A DNA stretch of 34,910 bases, taken from NCBI GenBank assembly GCA_002683345.1, contig NYSX01000061.1, forward strand, positions 1 to 34,910. Direction: 5' to 3'. The notes under the pieces are model-generated. The model made no database searches. It was not told where the DNA came from and worked only from the letters and a program-made list of their open reading frames with translations. Source of the stretch: Flavobacteriales bacterium (GTDB taxonomy: Bacteria > Bacteroidota > Bacteroidia > Flavobacteriales_D > Sanyastnellaceae). Shown in pieces: positions 24,451 through 32,678 of this stretch (the stretch's first letter is position 1; the number at the start of each line of letters is the position of its first letter). The translations under genes and the position numbers were made by a program.

Positions 24451-25062
24451 TCAGTCCAACTCGAAGCGTGCGCCAAACTCCTTTTGGAATTTGGCCATCT
24501 TAGGCGCAATCACCGCGCGGCAATACGGCGCTTCCTTGTTGAGTTCGTAGTACGCTTGGTGGTAATCCTCTGCGGGATAGAACGCCTCGAACGCTTTCAC
24601 CTCGGTCACGATGGGGTTGGGCCAATTCGCCTGAGCCTGTTCCACGGCTTGTTCAATGTCCTCCACTTGCGAGGGGTCGTGCCAATAGATTGCGCTGCGG
24701 TATTGGGTTCCAACATCTGCGCCTTGGCGATTGAGTGTGGTGGGATCGTGCGTCGCAAAAAAGACTTCCAAGATGTCTGCCAAACTCACCTTCGAGACAT
24801 CGTAGGTCAGTTGAACCACTTCTGCATGGCCAGTTCTTCCCGTGCACACTTCCCTATATCCAGGATTTTTGATGTGTCCTCCTGAGTATCCAGACTCTCC
24901 GGACAGCACACCGGGAATGGCTTCAAAAACCGCTTCGACACACCAAAAACAACCCGCACCCAAGGTAATGGTCGCGTGATCAGAAGAAGAAAGGTTGGAC
25001 GTGCTTTGGGCCATGGCAGAAGTTCCGATTGCAAGGAGAATTGGGAAAAACAACTTGTTCAT
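24451..25062 (-). CDS. msrA: Exported peptide-methionine (S)-S-oxide reductase MsrA
   Basis: 203 residues from ATG 25062. A signal peptide (MNKLFFPILLAIGTSAMAQ) indicates export to the periplasm. The MsrA domain begins ITLGAGCFWCVEAVFEAIPG, with the nucleophilic Cys38 in GCFWC. Further family marks are SGYSGGHIKNPGYREVCTG, THDPTTLNRQGADVGTQYRS and AEDYHQAYY, and a second cysteine in APYCRAVIAPK. It reduces methionine-S-sulfoxide in oxidised proteins. Located 56 bases after the DUF5723 gene on the same strand; exported Msr enzymes protect envelope proteins, which fits a neighbour that encodes an outer-membrane protein. The frame is open upstream but that part is not conserved. Confidence 0.94.
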   Translation of the reverse strand: MNKLFFPILLAIGTSAMAQSTSNLSSSDHATITLGAGCFWCVEAVFEAIPGVLSGESGYSGGHIKNPGYREVCTGRTGHAEVVQLTYDVSKVSLADILEVFFATHDPTTLNRQGADVGTQYRSAIYWHDPSQVEDIEQAVEQAQANWPNPIVTEVKAFEAFYPAEDYHQAYYELNKEAPYCRAVIAPKMAKFQKEFGARFELD

Positions 25063-25118
25063 GCTGCAAGAAAATCTGCAGTCCCTACATCTTCCAACAT
25101 CTTGGGACAAGTTGGCAA

Positions 25119-26588
25119 TCAAATGCCACCAACACGGTATCTCAGGAAGCAAGTCTGGAGCGAAAGCTCAGGCTGCGAGCCTTCCCACAAGGCTGACACG
25201 TCACCCGTCCTGAAGCCGATTTCCCACCCGTTCTCGAGGCTCACGCGCATAGATGCGGGGAAACGCCACACATCGGAACTGCCTCGCTGGATGCCTGACT
25301 CGACAATCCACGCATTGGTGATGCGTATCCCTCCGGACACACCCCCTGTCCAGCCTCCATTGGCAAGGGCTTCGCGACTGCGCGCCGTAAGGTTCGCCGC
25401 GACCACCACCGGGCCTGCAGGGCGGAAACCCGCGCCCACCGAAACCAACGGACGGTTCGACACCCTGCGTGTAGCAGCTTCGCTCGTTTGGAACCACGTG
25501 TCGGCATCCAACACATCAATGGCTCCAGAAAGCCAATTGTCAGGGTCGATGGCACCGTCTGAAGACCCAAACGAAGACACGTCCAAATCGATGTCATTGA
25601 CGCTGTAGGTTTCGCCTTCCCACGTCATGCGTCCGATGTCGACCAAAGAGACAGAGAGCCATGCACCATCTGCACGAGACAACACACCTCCAAAATCCAG
25701 CCCCCAACCGTATCCTGACGGACTGACGAGCCCAAGCCAATCCGCAGAGGGCCCGCCGCCCAGAAGAGAATCCAGGCTTTGCAAATTCGAAATCCTGAAG
25801 CCGTCAGAGCGCGCTCCAAAAGCCACCACTTCATCATCCTCCGTGTGGATGTCGAAGTATGCCGAGCCCAAAAGCGCACGAACTCCGACTCCTGTATGCA
25901 GGGACCAACCTTCTACCGCATTTCCCCAAACCCTGGAGATGCCCACTTCATGGGTGCGAATGGACTGAAAAGAGAGAGAAGTCTCTTTGAGCAAATTGGC
26001 CATGGTGGCGTTTCCGGCAATGGTGATACCCTCCCACAAATCTCCGAGTTCGAAATCGTAGTCGTCCACCGAAACCACCTCCCCTGTCTCCACCAACTCT
26101 ATTTCCGAGAACAAATCCAGTCCTCCGTCAGTGAACAGCTTGGCCGTCTCTGAACTCAAAGTAATGTTCGCCGACACTCCTCTGCGATTCGCATAGGCAA
26201 TGCCCCAGTTCCCCACGCGACGCGCAAAGGCCGCGGACAGAAAGGACACGTTGAAGAAGAGCTGTTCATCCGTGAGCGCGTTGAGCCACTCGTCGGACGT
26301 CCACGGCTCGCTGTTTTCGCCAGCACGACCGAGTACTTGATCCCACATTGCGCTCCGATCGAGCAAATTGGATTTCAAGGACAGACCACCTTCGAATCCG
26401 CCTGTGACTTTTTGGAAATCACCCGCCCAACCCGCATGGGTAAGCAAGGCCGGATTGTACCCCAGGGCTCTGTAATCAGAACTCAACGCGTATGGGCTTG
26501 CAGCGCCTTGGACGTGGGTTCGATCCAATTGACCGAAGACCATTGTGGAGGTGAAGCATCCCAAAAAACCAAGGACAACTCGATTCAT
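25119..26588 (-). CDS. DUF5723-type outer-membrane beta-barrel protein
   Basis: 489 residues. A signal peptide (MNRVVLGFLGCFTSTMVFGQ) is followed by GAASPYALSSDYRALGYNPALL, the start of many Bacteroidota outer-membrane barrels, and by long runs of alternating hydrophobic and polar residues (such as WGLDFGGVLSRADGAWLSVSLVD). The last residues (LSLQTCFLRYRVGGI) resemble a final strand. DUF5723 proteins are lineage-specific and of unknown function; some resemble PorV/FadL-like barrels. It starts 19 bases after the aminotransferase gene and precedes msrA by 56 bases, so the three may be one unit with no functional link evident. Confidence 0.75.
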   Translation of the reverse strand: MNRVVLGFLGCFTSTMVFGQLDRTHVQGAASPYALSSDYRALGYNPALLTHAGWAGDFQKVTGGFEGGLSLKSNLLDRSAMWDQVLGRAGENSEPWTSDEWLNALTDEQLFFNVSFLSAAFARRVGNWGIAYANRRGVSANITLSSETAKLFTDGGLDLFSEIELVETGEVVSVDDYDFELGDLWEGITIAGNATMANLLKETSLSFQSIRTHEVGISRVWGNAVEGWSLHTGVGVRALLGSAYFDIHTEDDEVVAFGARSDGFRISNLQSLDSLLGGGPSADWLGLVSPSGYGWGLDFGGVLSRADGAWLSVSLVDIGRMTWEGETYSVNDIDLDVSSFGSSDGAIDPDNWLSGAIDVLDADTWFQTSEAATRRVSNRPLVSVGAGFRPAGPVVVAANLTARSREALANGGWTGGVSGGIRITNAWIVESGIQRGSSDVWRFPASMRVSLENGWEIGFRTGDVSALWEGSQPELSLQTCFLRYRVGGI

Positions 26589-26607
26589 GTCCTATAGATA
26601 CGAAAAA

Positions 26608-27684
26608 TCAGACAGGAATGTTCCAGCCGAAAGAGTCCTCAGCTGTTCCATAACGCACGCCATCCAACAGTGCTTTGACTTTGGGAGCCACCTCCCATGT
26701 CGACATCTCAGGCAAATCCCAATCGCCGTTGGGCAACCCCAACGTGCAAATTGGCGACACCGTCGCAGCAGTCCCGAGGCCAAACGCTTCAGTCAAACGT
26801 CCCTCTGCAGACGCATCAATCAATTCTTGCACGGTGACTTTGCGTTCTTCCACCTCTACCCCGTGATGCCTCATCAATTGGACTGCACTGGCCCGGGTGA
26901 TGCCCGCGAGCACAGTGTCGCTGGTTTGGGGCACCACCATCTTGCCGTTCAACACGAAGGCCACATTCATGGTGCCGCATTCCTCCACAGCAGTGTGTGT
27001 GGCTGCGTCGGTCCACAAAATTTGGTCGTACCCTTCGGATTTGGCAAGTTCTGTAGGGAACAACGAACCTGCGTAGTTCCCAGCCGCCTTGGCTGCGCCT
27101 GTGCCGCCCATGGCGGCGCGGGTGTAATGCAACTCCACCTTGACCTTCACGGCCTTGGTGTAGTAAGCTCCTACTGGGCAAGTAAAAATGCAGAATCGGT
27201 ATTCCTGGCTTGGACGCACCCCGACATGAGATTCGGTGGCAAACATGAAAGGCCGGATGTACAGGGCACTGTCTGGGGCATTGGGCACCCAACCTGAATC
27301 CAGTTTGAGCATCTCCACCAAAGCCTGGAAGAAAATGTCCTCAGGAACCTCTGGCATGCCCATGCGCTTCGCAGAGAAATTGAAGCGCTTGATGTTCTCA
27401 CCTGGACGGAACATGGCCACGCCACCGTCTTGTTGACGGAAGGCCTTCATGCCTTCAAAAATGGCTTGGCCATAGTGCAAGGACATCATGGCCGGAGAAA
27501 AAGTCATGGGACCATAAGAAGAAATTTCACCTCGCTTCCATTCTCCATCTGCGTAATCCATCACAAACATGTGATCTGAAAACACCTTGCCGAACGCCAA
27601 ATTGGAAAAGTCCACGCCCTCAAGCCTGCTCATCCCTACTGGGGAAATGTCAAAATCCAACGTCTTGTAGTCCTCCATCAGCAT
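26608..27684 (-). CDS. ilvE: Branched-chain amino acid aminotransferase
   Basis: 358 residues, the longer class II (eukaryotic-type) form of the fold-type IV PLP enzyme. It transfers amino groups between 2-oxoglutarate and leucine, isoleucine or valine. The Schiff-base Lys199 is in GTGAAKAAGNYAGSLFP (195-211). Also visible are SLHYGQAIFEGMKAF, ALYIRPFMFATE, the PLP Glu in AVEECGTMN, and TLAGITR-like VLAGITRAS. Leucine catabolism would connect it with the HMG-CoA lyase at 3.6 kb, although the genes are not adjacent. The first ATG (27684) and the third codon (27678) are both possible starts. Confidence 0.94.
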   Translation of the reverse strand: MLMEDYKTLDFDISPVGMSRLEGVDFSNLAFGKVFSDHMFVMDYADGEWKRGEISSYGPMTFSPAMMSLHYGQAIFEGMKAFRQQDGGVAMFRPGENIKRFNFSAKRMGMPEVPEDIFFQALVEMLKLDSGWVPNAPDSALYIRPFMFATESHVGVRPSQEYRFCIFTCPVGAYYTKAVKVKVELHYTRAAMGGTGAAKAAGNYAGSLFPTELAKSEGYDQILWTDAATHTAVEECGTMNVAFVLNGKMVVPQTSDTVLAGITRASAVQLMRHHGVEVEERKVTVQELIDASAEGRLTEAFGLGTAATVSPICTLGLPNGDWDLPEMSTWEVAPKVKALLDGVRYGTAEDSFGWNIPV

Positions 27685-27704
27685 AACCTTTCATTTAGGT
27701 GCTG

Positions 27705-27736
27705 CAAAAATCGCACATCTGGGGCCCCGATGCAAA
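27705..27736 (-). promoter_or_regulatory. Possible ilvE promoter
   Basis: On the minus strand TTTG (27733-27736) is followed after 20 bases by GATTTTTG (27705-27712), one mismatch from TAnnTTTG. Transcription would start about 14 bases upstream of the ATG. The spacer contains GGGGCCCC, which may belong to a weak terminator of the upstream luxR-type gene. Confidence 0.35.
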
Positions 27737-27770
27737 TGCCACACCCGCCAACAAATGTTGCACTTGCGCG

Positions 27771-28463
27771 TTATGAATCCGCTTGGAAGAGGAATTTGTT
27801 GGGACTGACAAGCCCGGTCTTCACTGCATACATCACCATGGCCGCAGTGTTGTTGACCCCCAGCTTAGACATGATGTTCTTCCGGTGGGTGGTGATGGTG
27901 TGGGTGCTGAGAAAGAGTTTGTCTGCTACTTGGGTGTTGGTCAACCCCTCTGCAATCAACTCGAGCACTTCGGTCTCACGCCCGCTGAGGTGAATGGGGT
28001 CGCATGACAAAGGCAACGTTTCCAAATCGTCCACATCGATGGATTCCTGCCGTATGCGATCCAGGATTTGGCCGCAAAAAAACGTTCCGCCTTTCGACGT
28101 CTCCCGAATGGCCTCTTCCACCTCACCCAAATCGCAATCTTTCTTGATGTAGCTGTCCACACCCGCCTTCAACGCATTCACCAAGGTGTGGCCGCTTTGT
28201 TGCGTTGTGATGGCCAAAATCCGGGTGGCAGGCCGATTCGCCTTGATGGCCCGAACCACATCAATGTCAAACCCTTCCGACAAAAAATCGACCACCACCA
28301 CATCGGGCGCGAAGGATTGCACCAATCCCGTCAAGTCCACCCCATTCGCCGCTTCTCCGATCACCTCCACCCCGTCGATCTGACGCACCATGTTTCGCAC
28401 ACCCAGCCGGAACAGGGCACTGCTGTCGCCAATGGCGAGGTTGGTCTTGGAGAGCGGAGACAT
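27771..28463 (-). CDS. LuxR/NarL-type response regulator
   Basis: 230 residues with a receiver domain (about 7-125) and a LuxR-type helix-turn-helix (about 158-215). The phosphoacceptor is Asp59 in DVVVVDFLSEGF and the conserved Lys107 is in SYIKKD. The usual acidic pair after strand 1 is reduced to one Asp (AIGDSSALFRLG), so phosphorylation may be weak. The output domain is intact: LSGRETEVLELIAEGLTNTQ, then STHTITTHRKNIMSKLGV. No histidine kinase is nearby, as often in Bacteroidota. It has its own promoter with two palindromes, suggesting autoregulation. Confidence 0.92.
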   Translation of the reverse strand: MSPLSKTNLAIGDSSALFRLGVRNMVRQIDGVEVIGEAANGVDLTGLVQSFAPDVVVVDFLSEGFDIDVVRAIKANRPATRILAITTQQSGHTLVNALKAGVDSYIKKDCDLGEVEEAIRETSKGGTFFCGQILDRIRQESIDVDDLETLPLSCDPIHLSGRETEVLELIAEGLTNTQVADKLFLSTHTITTHRKNIMSKLGVNNTAAMVMYAVKTGLVSPNKFLFQADS

Positions 28464-28467
28464 TGCT

Positions 28468-28480
28468 TAGAATGATTCTA
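28468..28480. promoter_or_regulatory. Inverted repeat at the luxR-type transcription start
   Basis: TAGAATGATTCTA, two perfect 6-bp arms around one G. It lies between the -7 box and the start codon, over the expected transcription start, a classic position for a repressor or autoregulator. Confidence 0.5.
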
Positions 28481-28482
28481 GA

Positions 28483-28512
28483 CAAAGATAGATGTTGACT
28501 TGTCAATGCAAT
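28483..28512 (-). promoter_or_regulatory. Promoter of the response-regulator gene with internal palindrome
   Basis: On the minus strand ATTG (28509-28512) is followed after 18 bases by TATCTTTG (28483-28490), a full match to TAnnTTTG with a near match to the -33 box. The spacer contains the inverted repeat TTGACTTGTCAA (28495-28506). The upstream boundary overlaps the rnz stop codon region at 28514. Confidence 0.65.
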
Positions 28513-28513
28513 G

Positions 28514-29425
28514 TCAAAGTCTCCACAGGAGACCGTCCTTTGCCAACACCACATTCGGGTGCTCCTGCAGCGCTTCTTCACGCAACGCATCGAGGTCTTT
28601 GTACCTCAAACTCACATGTCCAAGCATGAGCGTTTCCACCTCCGCTTGGCGCGCCAACCTCGCCGCCTCGGTGGTCGTGCTGTGATGGGTCGACTTGGCC
28701 CGATCGGCATCCGCATTGTTGAAGGTGGCATCGTGATAAAGCAGCGTCGCACCTTGGGCTGCGATGCGCAGGCTTTCACATGGCCTCGTGTCCGCAGAGT
28801 AGACGTAGCTCCGTGCCTTTCTCGGCGGTGTGCACCACAACTCCGGCTTCAACGCTCGGCCCTCGAAGCCAATGGCCTCACCGCGCTTGAGCGCCTGACG
28901 GACATGAAAAGGAAGCCGGGCCTCGCGGGCCTTCTGGCCACTCAATTTCCACGGCAAGGAATGTTCTTCCACACGCAAGCCACAGCAAGGGATGCGGTGC
29001 TTGACGGGAATGCTGCGCAACCGATAATGGCCCGCTTCGTGAAGGGTTTGGACTTCGTGTGGAGACCACTCATGCACCTTCACTTCAAAAGACATGTGCG
29101 CTTGAATGCTGCCCCATGTGTGACGCAACCACGCGTCCAATTCTGGAGGACCCCAAATGTCAATTGCTTCTTGCCGCCCGAGCAGGGACATGGTGCTTAA
29201 AAGGCCGGGCAGCCCGAGCACATGGTCGCCGTGCATGTGGCTGATGAAGATGCCCTTGAGCTTCTGAAAGCGCCTCTTGTTGTTGCGGAGCGCGAGCTGA
29301 ACGCCCTCCCCAGCATCGATCAGGAACGTGTGTCCGTGAATGTCCAAAAACTGAGACGTGGTGCCTCTCGAAGGAACCGGCACCGCCGCTCCTGTTCCGA
29401 GAAACACCACGTCAAACGTCATCAC
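28514..29425 (-). CDS. rnz: Ribonuclease Z
   Basis: 303 residues with the beta-lactamase-fold RNase Z plan. It trims 3' ends of tRNA precursors. Motifs: FLGTGAAVPVPSRGTTS at the start, the zinc-binding HMHGDH (63-68, FISHMHGDHVLGLPG), then the later HDATF and SADTRP and the C-terminal histidine in MLGHVSLRY. THHSTTTEAARLA is the usual distal segment. tRNA-Ser in this window already encodes CCA, so RNase Z would act on others. Overlap-free spacing of 19 bases from the T9SS gene. Start at 29425; the second Met is at 29422. Confidence 0.95.
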   Translation of the reverse strand: MMTFDVVFLGTGAAVPVPSRGTTSQFLDIHGHTFLIDAGEGVQLALRNNKRRFQKLKGIFISHMHGDHVLGLPGLLSTMSLLGRQEAIDIWGPPELDAWLRHTWGSIQAHMSFEVKVHEWSPHEVQTLHEAGHYRLRSIPVKHRIPCCGLRVEEHSLPWKLSGQKAREARLPFHVRQALKRGEAIGFEGRALKPELWCTPPRKARSYVYSADTRPCESLRIAAQGATLLYHDATFNNADADRAKSTHHSTTTEAARLARQAEVETLMLGHVSLRYKDLDALREEALQEHPNVVLAKDGLLWRL

Positions 29426-29444
29426 GTGGAAGCGCGCTGCGCGC

Positions 29445-30728
29445 TTAGTGTTGGATGAGTACCTGCTTGAAAGTCAAGCCTTGGTTGTTGGCGACGCGCA
29501 GCACGTACACGCCGTTGGCGAAATTGCCCGTCCGAACCACCTCACGCTGCTGGCCACGGCCTTCTGCGACAACCTGTCCTTGAAGGCCAACCAGCGACCA
29601 AGCGCTGCCCAGAGGCAATCCCTGAATGACCAAGACGTCATGGGCAGGGTTTGGGTATGTACTCCACGCGCCTTGCATGTCCTCCAACCCTGTGATGACT
29701 TCAATGTCCTCGACTTCCGCGGAACAACCGATGCTATCCACCACGAGGACGCTGAAGTCCCCTGCATCCAACCCTTCGAGTGTCTCTCCTGTGCCCTGGA
29801 TGAATCCTTCACCATCGTACCACGTCGCGGTCCAAGGTCCTTGAGCATTTTCGACGTTCACCGCCAACGCGCCATTGGATTCACCTTCGTCGGCGTTCGT
29901 GACATCCACCGTGGCCGTCATCGTGCAATCCAAGCCTTGGTCAATGACCACCCAACCACCAAACTCACTCTGGCAATCCTCGGTTGTCACCATCACACTG
30001 AACGTGCCTGGGTTCACAACCGTGACCGATTCTCCGGTTCCGATTTGGAGCCCTGAGGAATTGAACCACGCGATTTCCGTGGCGACCACTCCTTCCGCCA
30101 GGGAAACGGTCAGGGTGCCCTGGGTGCCGTCGAGGCTGTTGGCATTGACCACATCTACCCCATCAATCAAAGGACAGTTGACACGCAAACTGAAGTTTTC
30201 GAACGTGAACGGGGCGTTGAAAGGAGTGAAAATGGTGGCCCAAGCCTCAATGTCGATCGACATGCTGTACAAACCCGCACGATCCGGTGTACCCTGAATG
30301 GCTGCACAGTATTGCATGCCGCCCAAGAACGTGTTTTCGTTGGGCGAATCGCCGTTGTTGTTCAGCACAATCTCCAAGCCGATGTCACCGGCATGGAACA
30401 CCTCATCGGTGTCCACATCGCGAAAGACGACGCCGGAGTACACCCCGTTGCCGTCAATGGCGTCCTGCAGCACAATGACGCTGTCCACAGGAAGTGTGGG
30501 AGGATAGGTGGAATCGATGCCTGCCGCCGTGGCCGGAATCAAAATGTGAAGCACATCGAAATAAGGTTCGTCCAACATGCCATCGAGGAAAGACTCGCCG
30601 ACAATGGGGTCGGGAGACACGCCAAATTCAGCGTCGCCAAAATCGTAATCGATGTCACATTGTGAGAAGCCTGTAGCCATGGCGAGCGCGCCAAGGCACG
30701 TCAGGAGAGTCTGAGCGTACTTATTCAT
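29445..30728 (-). CDS. T9SS cargo protein with type A C-terminal sorting domain
   Basis: 427 residues. A signal peptide (MNKYAQTLLTCLGALAMATG, then FSQC) starts the protein. The middle contains two repeated Ig/SprB-like units (GTLTVSLAEGVVATEIAW... and GALAVNVENAQGPWTATWYD), each ending in a G-x-FSV(M/L)V strand. The C-terminal 75 residues are the T9SS sorting domain: WSTYPNPAHDVLVIQG, then the GLQGQVVAEGRG segment and a final NGVYVLRVANNQG and KQVLIQH. The protein is therefore predicted to be secreted across the outer membrane and attached or released by the type IX system. Function is unknown. No T9SS machinery genes are in the window. It follows the STAS gene by 15 bases. Confidence 0.88.
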   Translation of the reverse strand: MNKYAQTLLTCLGALAMATGFSQCDIDYDFGDAEFGVSPDPIVGESFLDGMLDEPYFDVLHILIPATAAGIDSTYPPTLPVDSVIVLQDAIDGNGVYSGVVFRDVDTDEVFHAGDIGLEIVLNNNGDSPNENTFLGGMQYCAAIQGTPDRAGLYSMSIDIEAWATIFTPFNAPFTFENFSLRVNCPLIDGVDVVNANSLDGTQGTLTVSLAEGVVATEIAWFNSSGLQIGTGESVTVVNPGTFSVMVTTEDCQSEFGGWVVIDQGLDCTMTATVDVTNADEGESNGALAVNVENAQGPWTATWYDGEGFIQGTGETLEGLDAGDFSVLVVDSIGCSAEVEDIEVITGLEDMQGAWSTYPNPAHDVLVIQGLPLGSAWSLVGLQGQVVAEGRGQQREVVRTGNFANGVYVLRVANNQGLTFKQVLIQH

Positions 30729-30743
30729 GAGAAAGGGTTTTGG

Positions 30744-31133
30744 TTATCCGTTGGTTGCCCCATCCGAAGCGCCAAGCTCCTTCTCGGTGGCCTCCATGTA
30801 CACGAAGTCCACAGCCTCGTTGACCGTGGGTGTGATGTTCAATACGCGGTCGAGCTGGGAGATTTGCACCAGCTTCTCCACCGTAGGCTGCAAGCCGCAG
30901 AGCACAAACGTGCCTTGCTCGTCGCGGCACAAACGGTTGCCAACCAGCACCGCGCTCAACCCGCTGGAGTCGCAGTAGCGAGACTCGGTGAGGTCCAACA
31001 CGATGTTGAGGTGACCTGATTTGGCCAACTGCACCAATTCAGCTTTCAAATCGGGGGCGTGCAAAGCGTCGAGCTTTTCGACAGTGCTTGTCACAATGGC
31101 GACGCGGTCGCGGTGTTCAATGGTAAACTTCAT
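30744..31133 (-). CDS. STAS-domain protein (anti-sigma factor antagonist-like)
   Basis: 129 residues from ATG 31133; the open frame extends upstream into pyrB but a promoter box lies there. The STAS fold is seen in order: MKFTIEHRDRVAIVTSTVEK, LVQLAKSGHLNIVLDLTESR, then the phosphorylation loop YCDSSGLSAVLVG (53-65), with the first Ser after Asp55 as likely phosphosite, and VLCGLQPTVEKLVQISQLDR. SpoIIAA/RsbV-type proteins are phosphorylated by an HPK-like kinase and sequester it. No RsbW-type kinase or PP2C phosphatase is in the window. About 25 extra C-terminal residues (ATEKELGASDGATNG) are low complexity. Confidence 0.88.
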   Translation of the reverse strand: MKFTIEHRDRVAIVTSTVEKLDALHAPDLKAELVQLAKSGHLNIVLDLTESRYCDSSGLSAVLVGNRLCRDEQGTFVLCGLQPTVEKLVQISQLDRVLNITPTVNEAVDFVYMEATEKELGASDGATNG

Positions 31134-31148
31134 GAGGAATCGTTCGGT

Positions 31149-31156
31149 CAAATATA
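31149..31156 (-). promoter_or_regulatory. -7 promoter box of the STAS gene
   Basis: TATATTTG on the minus strand matches TAnnTTTG and lies in the 43-base gap after pyrB, 15 bases before the STAS ATG. No -33 TTTG is seen. It suggests that STAS and downstream genes need not depend on pyrimidine-operon transcription. Confidence 0.5.
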
Positions 31157-31176
31157 GGTCGGACGGGCGTGCGGTC

Positions 31177-32127
31177 TCACCCTCTGCCCTGCGCAAGCAA
31201 ATAAAGCACCGCCATGCGCACGGCCACGCCGTTTTCCACCTGCTCCAAAATGATGGCGTGCTCGCTGTCCGCCACCTCACTGCTGATCTCCACTCCACGG
31301 TTGATGGGGCCAGGGTGCATGATGGTCAGCGGCTTGTCCGCTTGGGCCAATCGGTCCAACGTCAACCCGTAGTTCATGGTGTACTCACGCAGAGATGGGA
31401 AGAAGCGCACTGCATCGGCTGGACCTTGACGCTCCAATTGGATGCGCAGCATGTTGAGCGCGTCTGCCCAACGAATGGTCTCGTCCAAATCGTGACTTAC
31501 TTCGACGCCCATCTCATGCAGGTGACGAGGAATCAACGTGTGCGGTCCACACACGCGGACATTGGCCCCAAGGGTTTGCAGCGCCAGGATGTTGGACAAG
31601 GCCACGCGAGAATGCTGGATGTCCCCGACGATGGCAATGTTCTTTCCTGTCAAGTCGTCGCCCAGGCTCTGACGCAGGCTGAACGTGTCCAACAGGGCTT
31701 GGGTGGGGTGTTCGTGCGTCCCATCTCCGGCATTGACAATGGGCACGTCGATTTTGGAAGCCAGAAACTGATGCGCCCCGGGATGCGGGTGACGCATCAC
31801 CACCATGTCCACCTTCATGGCCAAGATGTTGTTGACGGTGTCGACAAGGGTCTCCCCTTTCTTCACCGATGAACCTGCGGCAGAGAAGTTGACCACATCC
31901 GCAGACAAACGCTTTTCCGCAAGCTCAAAGGACAGCCTCGTCCGCGTGGAATTCTCAAAAAAGAGGTTGGCCACAGTGAGGTCCCGGAGCGAAGGTACTT
32001 TTTTGATGGGGCGGTTCAGGACGTCCTTGAATTCTTTGGCCGTGGCGTGGATCAAATCGATGTCTGCCCGAGTCAGGCCCCGGATTCCGAGCAAGCTGCG
32101 CGTGGACAAGGTGTGGTTCTCACTCAT
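31177..32127 (-). CDS. pyrB: Aspartate carbamoyltransferase catalytic subunit
   Basis: 316 residues. It forms N-carbamoylaspartate from carbamoyl phosphate and aspartate, step two of pyrimidine synthesis. The carbamoyl-phosphate motif FFENSTRTR (56-64) contains the STRTR loop, with Ser60-Thr61-Arg62-Thr63-Arg64. The 80s loop is SSVKKGETL, and HPTQALLD and HPGPINRGVEI are typical. The stop of pyrR overlaps its start by four bases. No PyrI regulatory subunit is seen nearby; in many bacteria without PyrI the catalytic trimer works alone or with a pyrC-like protein. Confidence 0.97.
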   Translation of the reverse strand: MSENHTLSTRSLLGIRGLTRADIDLIHATAKEFKDVLNRPIKKVPSLRDLTVANLFFENSTRTRLSFELAEKRLSADVVNFSAAGSSVKKGETLVDTVNNILAMKVDMVVMRHPHPGAHQFLASKIDVPIVNAGDGTHEHPTQALLDTFSLRQSLGDDLTGKNIAIVGDIQHSRVALSNILALQTLGANVRVCGPHTLIPRHLHEMGVEVSHDLDETIRWADALNMLRIQLERQGPADAVRFFPSLREYTMNYGLTLDRLAQADKPLTIMHPGPINRGVEISSEVADSEHAIILEQVENGVAVRMAVLYLLAQGRG

Positions 32128-32669
32128 GACGGCTTCTCATTGAGGAGAATCACACGGTCCGCGCCGTGTTCCTCACTCCATTCAACTTTGACGTGTTGGG
32201 CGCCGATGCTGTCCACGTACCTCCCAATGTAGTTGGGCTCAATGGGCAGTTCCCTCGAAAAGCGGCGGTCAATCAGCACGGCAAGCGCCACAGACTGAGG
32301 ACGGCCATGGGCAAGCAGGGCATCCAAGCCTGCGCGGATGGTTCGGCCCGTGAACAACACATCGTCCACAAGCACGACGTGCCTGGACTCGACCGTGAAG
32401 CCCATGTCATTGACATTGGGAGACAACGGCTTCTCATGCGTCCGAAAATCGTCTCTGAAAAACGTCACATCGAGCTTGCCGCAATGGATGTCCGTGCCGG
32501 GCAACAATTCTTCCAAGCGTGCCTTCAAGCGCGCAGCAAGCCTTGAGCCTCGGGGCTGAAGGCCGACCAAGTCGGTTTGGGAAAAATCGTGGTGCTCGAT
32601 CAGCTGGTGGGCGAGCCGGTCGAGGATGAGCGCAAATTGCGCGGGAGGAATCAGAACCTGGTCCTGCAT
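32124..32669 (-). CDS. pyrR: PyrR bifunctional regulator/uracil phosphoribosyltransferase
   Basis: 181 residues with a type I phosphoribosyltransferase fold. The PRPP loop is VVLVDDVLFTGRTIRAG (98-114), with DD at 102-103, and the pyrophosphate loop is GLQPRGSRLA (36-45). FFRDDFRTHE and the C-terminal VDSIGAQHVKVEWSE are as in PyrR of Bacillus. Bacillus PyrR senses UMP and binds pyr mRNA leaders to stop transcription. Here the promoter is so close that the leader would be only a few bases, so leader attenuation of this operon is unlikely. It is co-translated with pyrB by a four-base overlap. Confidence 0.92.
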   Translation of the reverse strand: MQDQVLIPPAQFALILDRLAHQLIEHHDFSQTDLVGLQPRGSRLAARLKARLEELLPGTDIHCGKLDVTFFRDDFRTHEKPLSPNVNDMGFTVESRHVVLVDDVLFTGRTIRAGLDALLAHGRPQSVALAVLIDRRFSRELPIEPNYIGRYVDSIGAQHVKVEWSEEHGADRVILLNEKPS

Positions 32670-32678
32670 CTTTCACCG

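Noticed and set aside
27749-27760. CAACAAATGTTG palindrome after the luxR-type gene as a terminator
   Set aside because: The stem is short and AT-rich and is not followed by a T-run on the minus strand.
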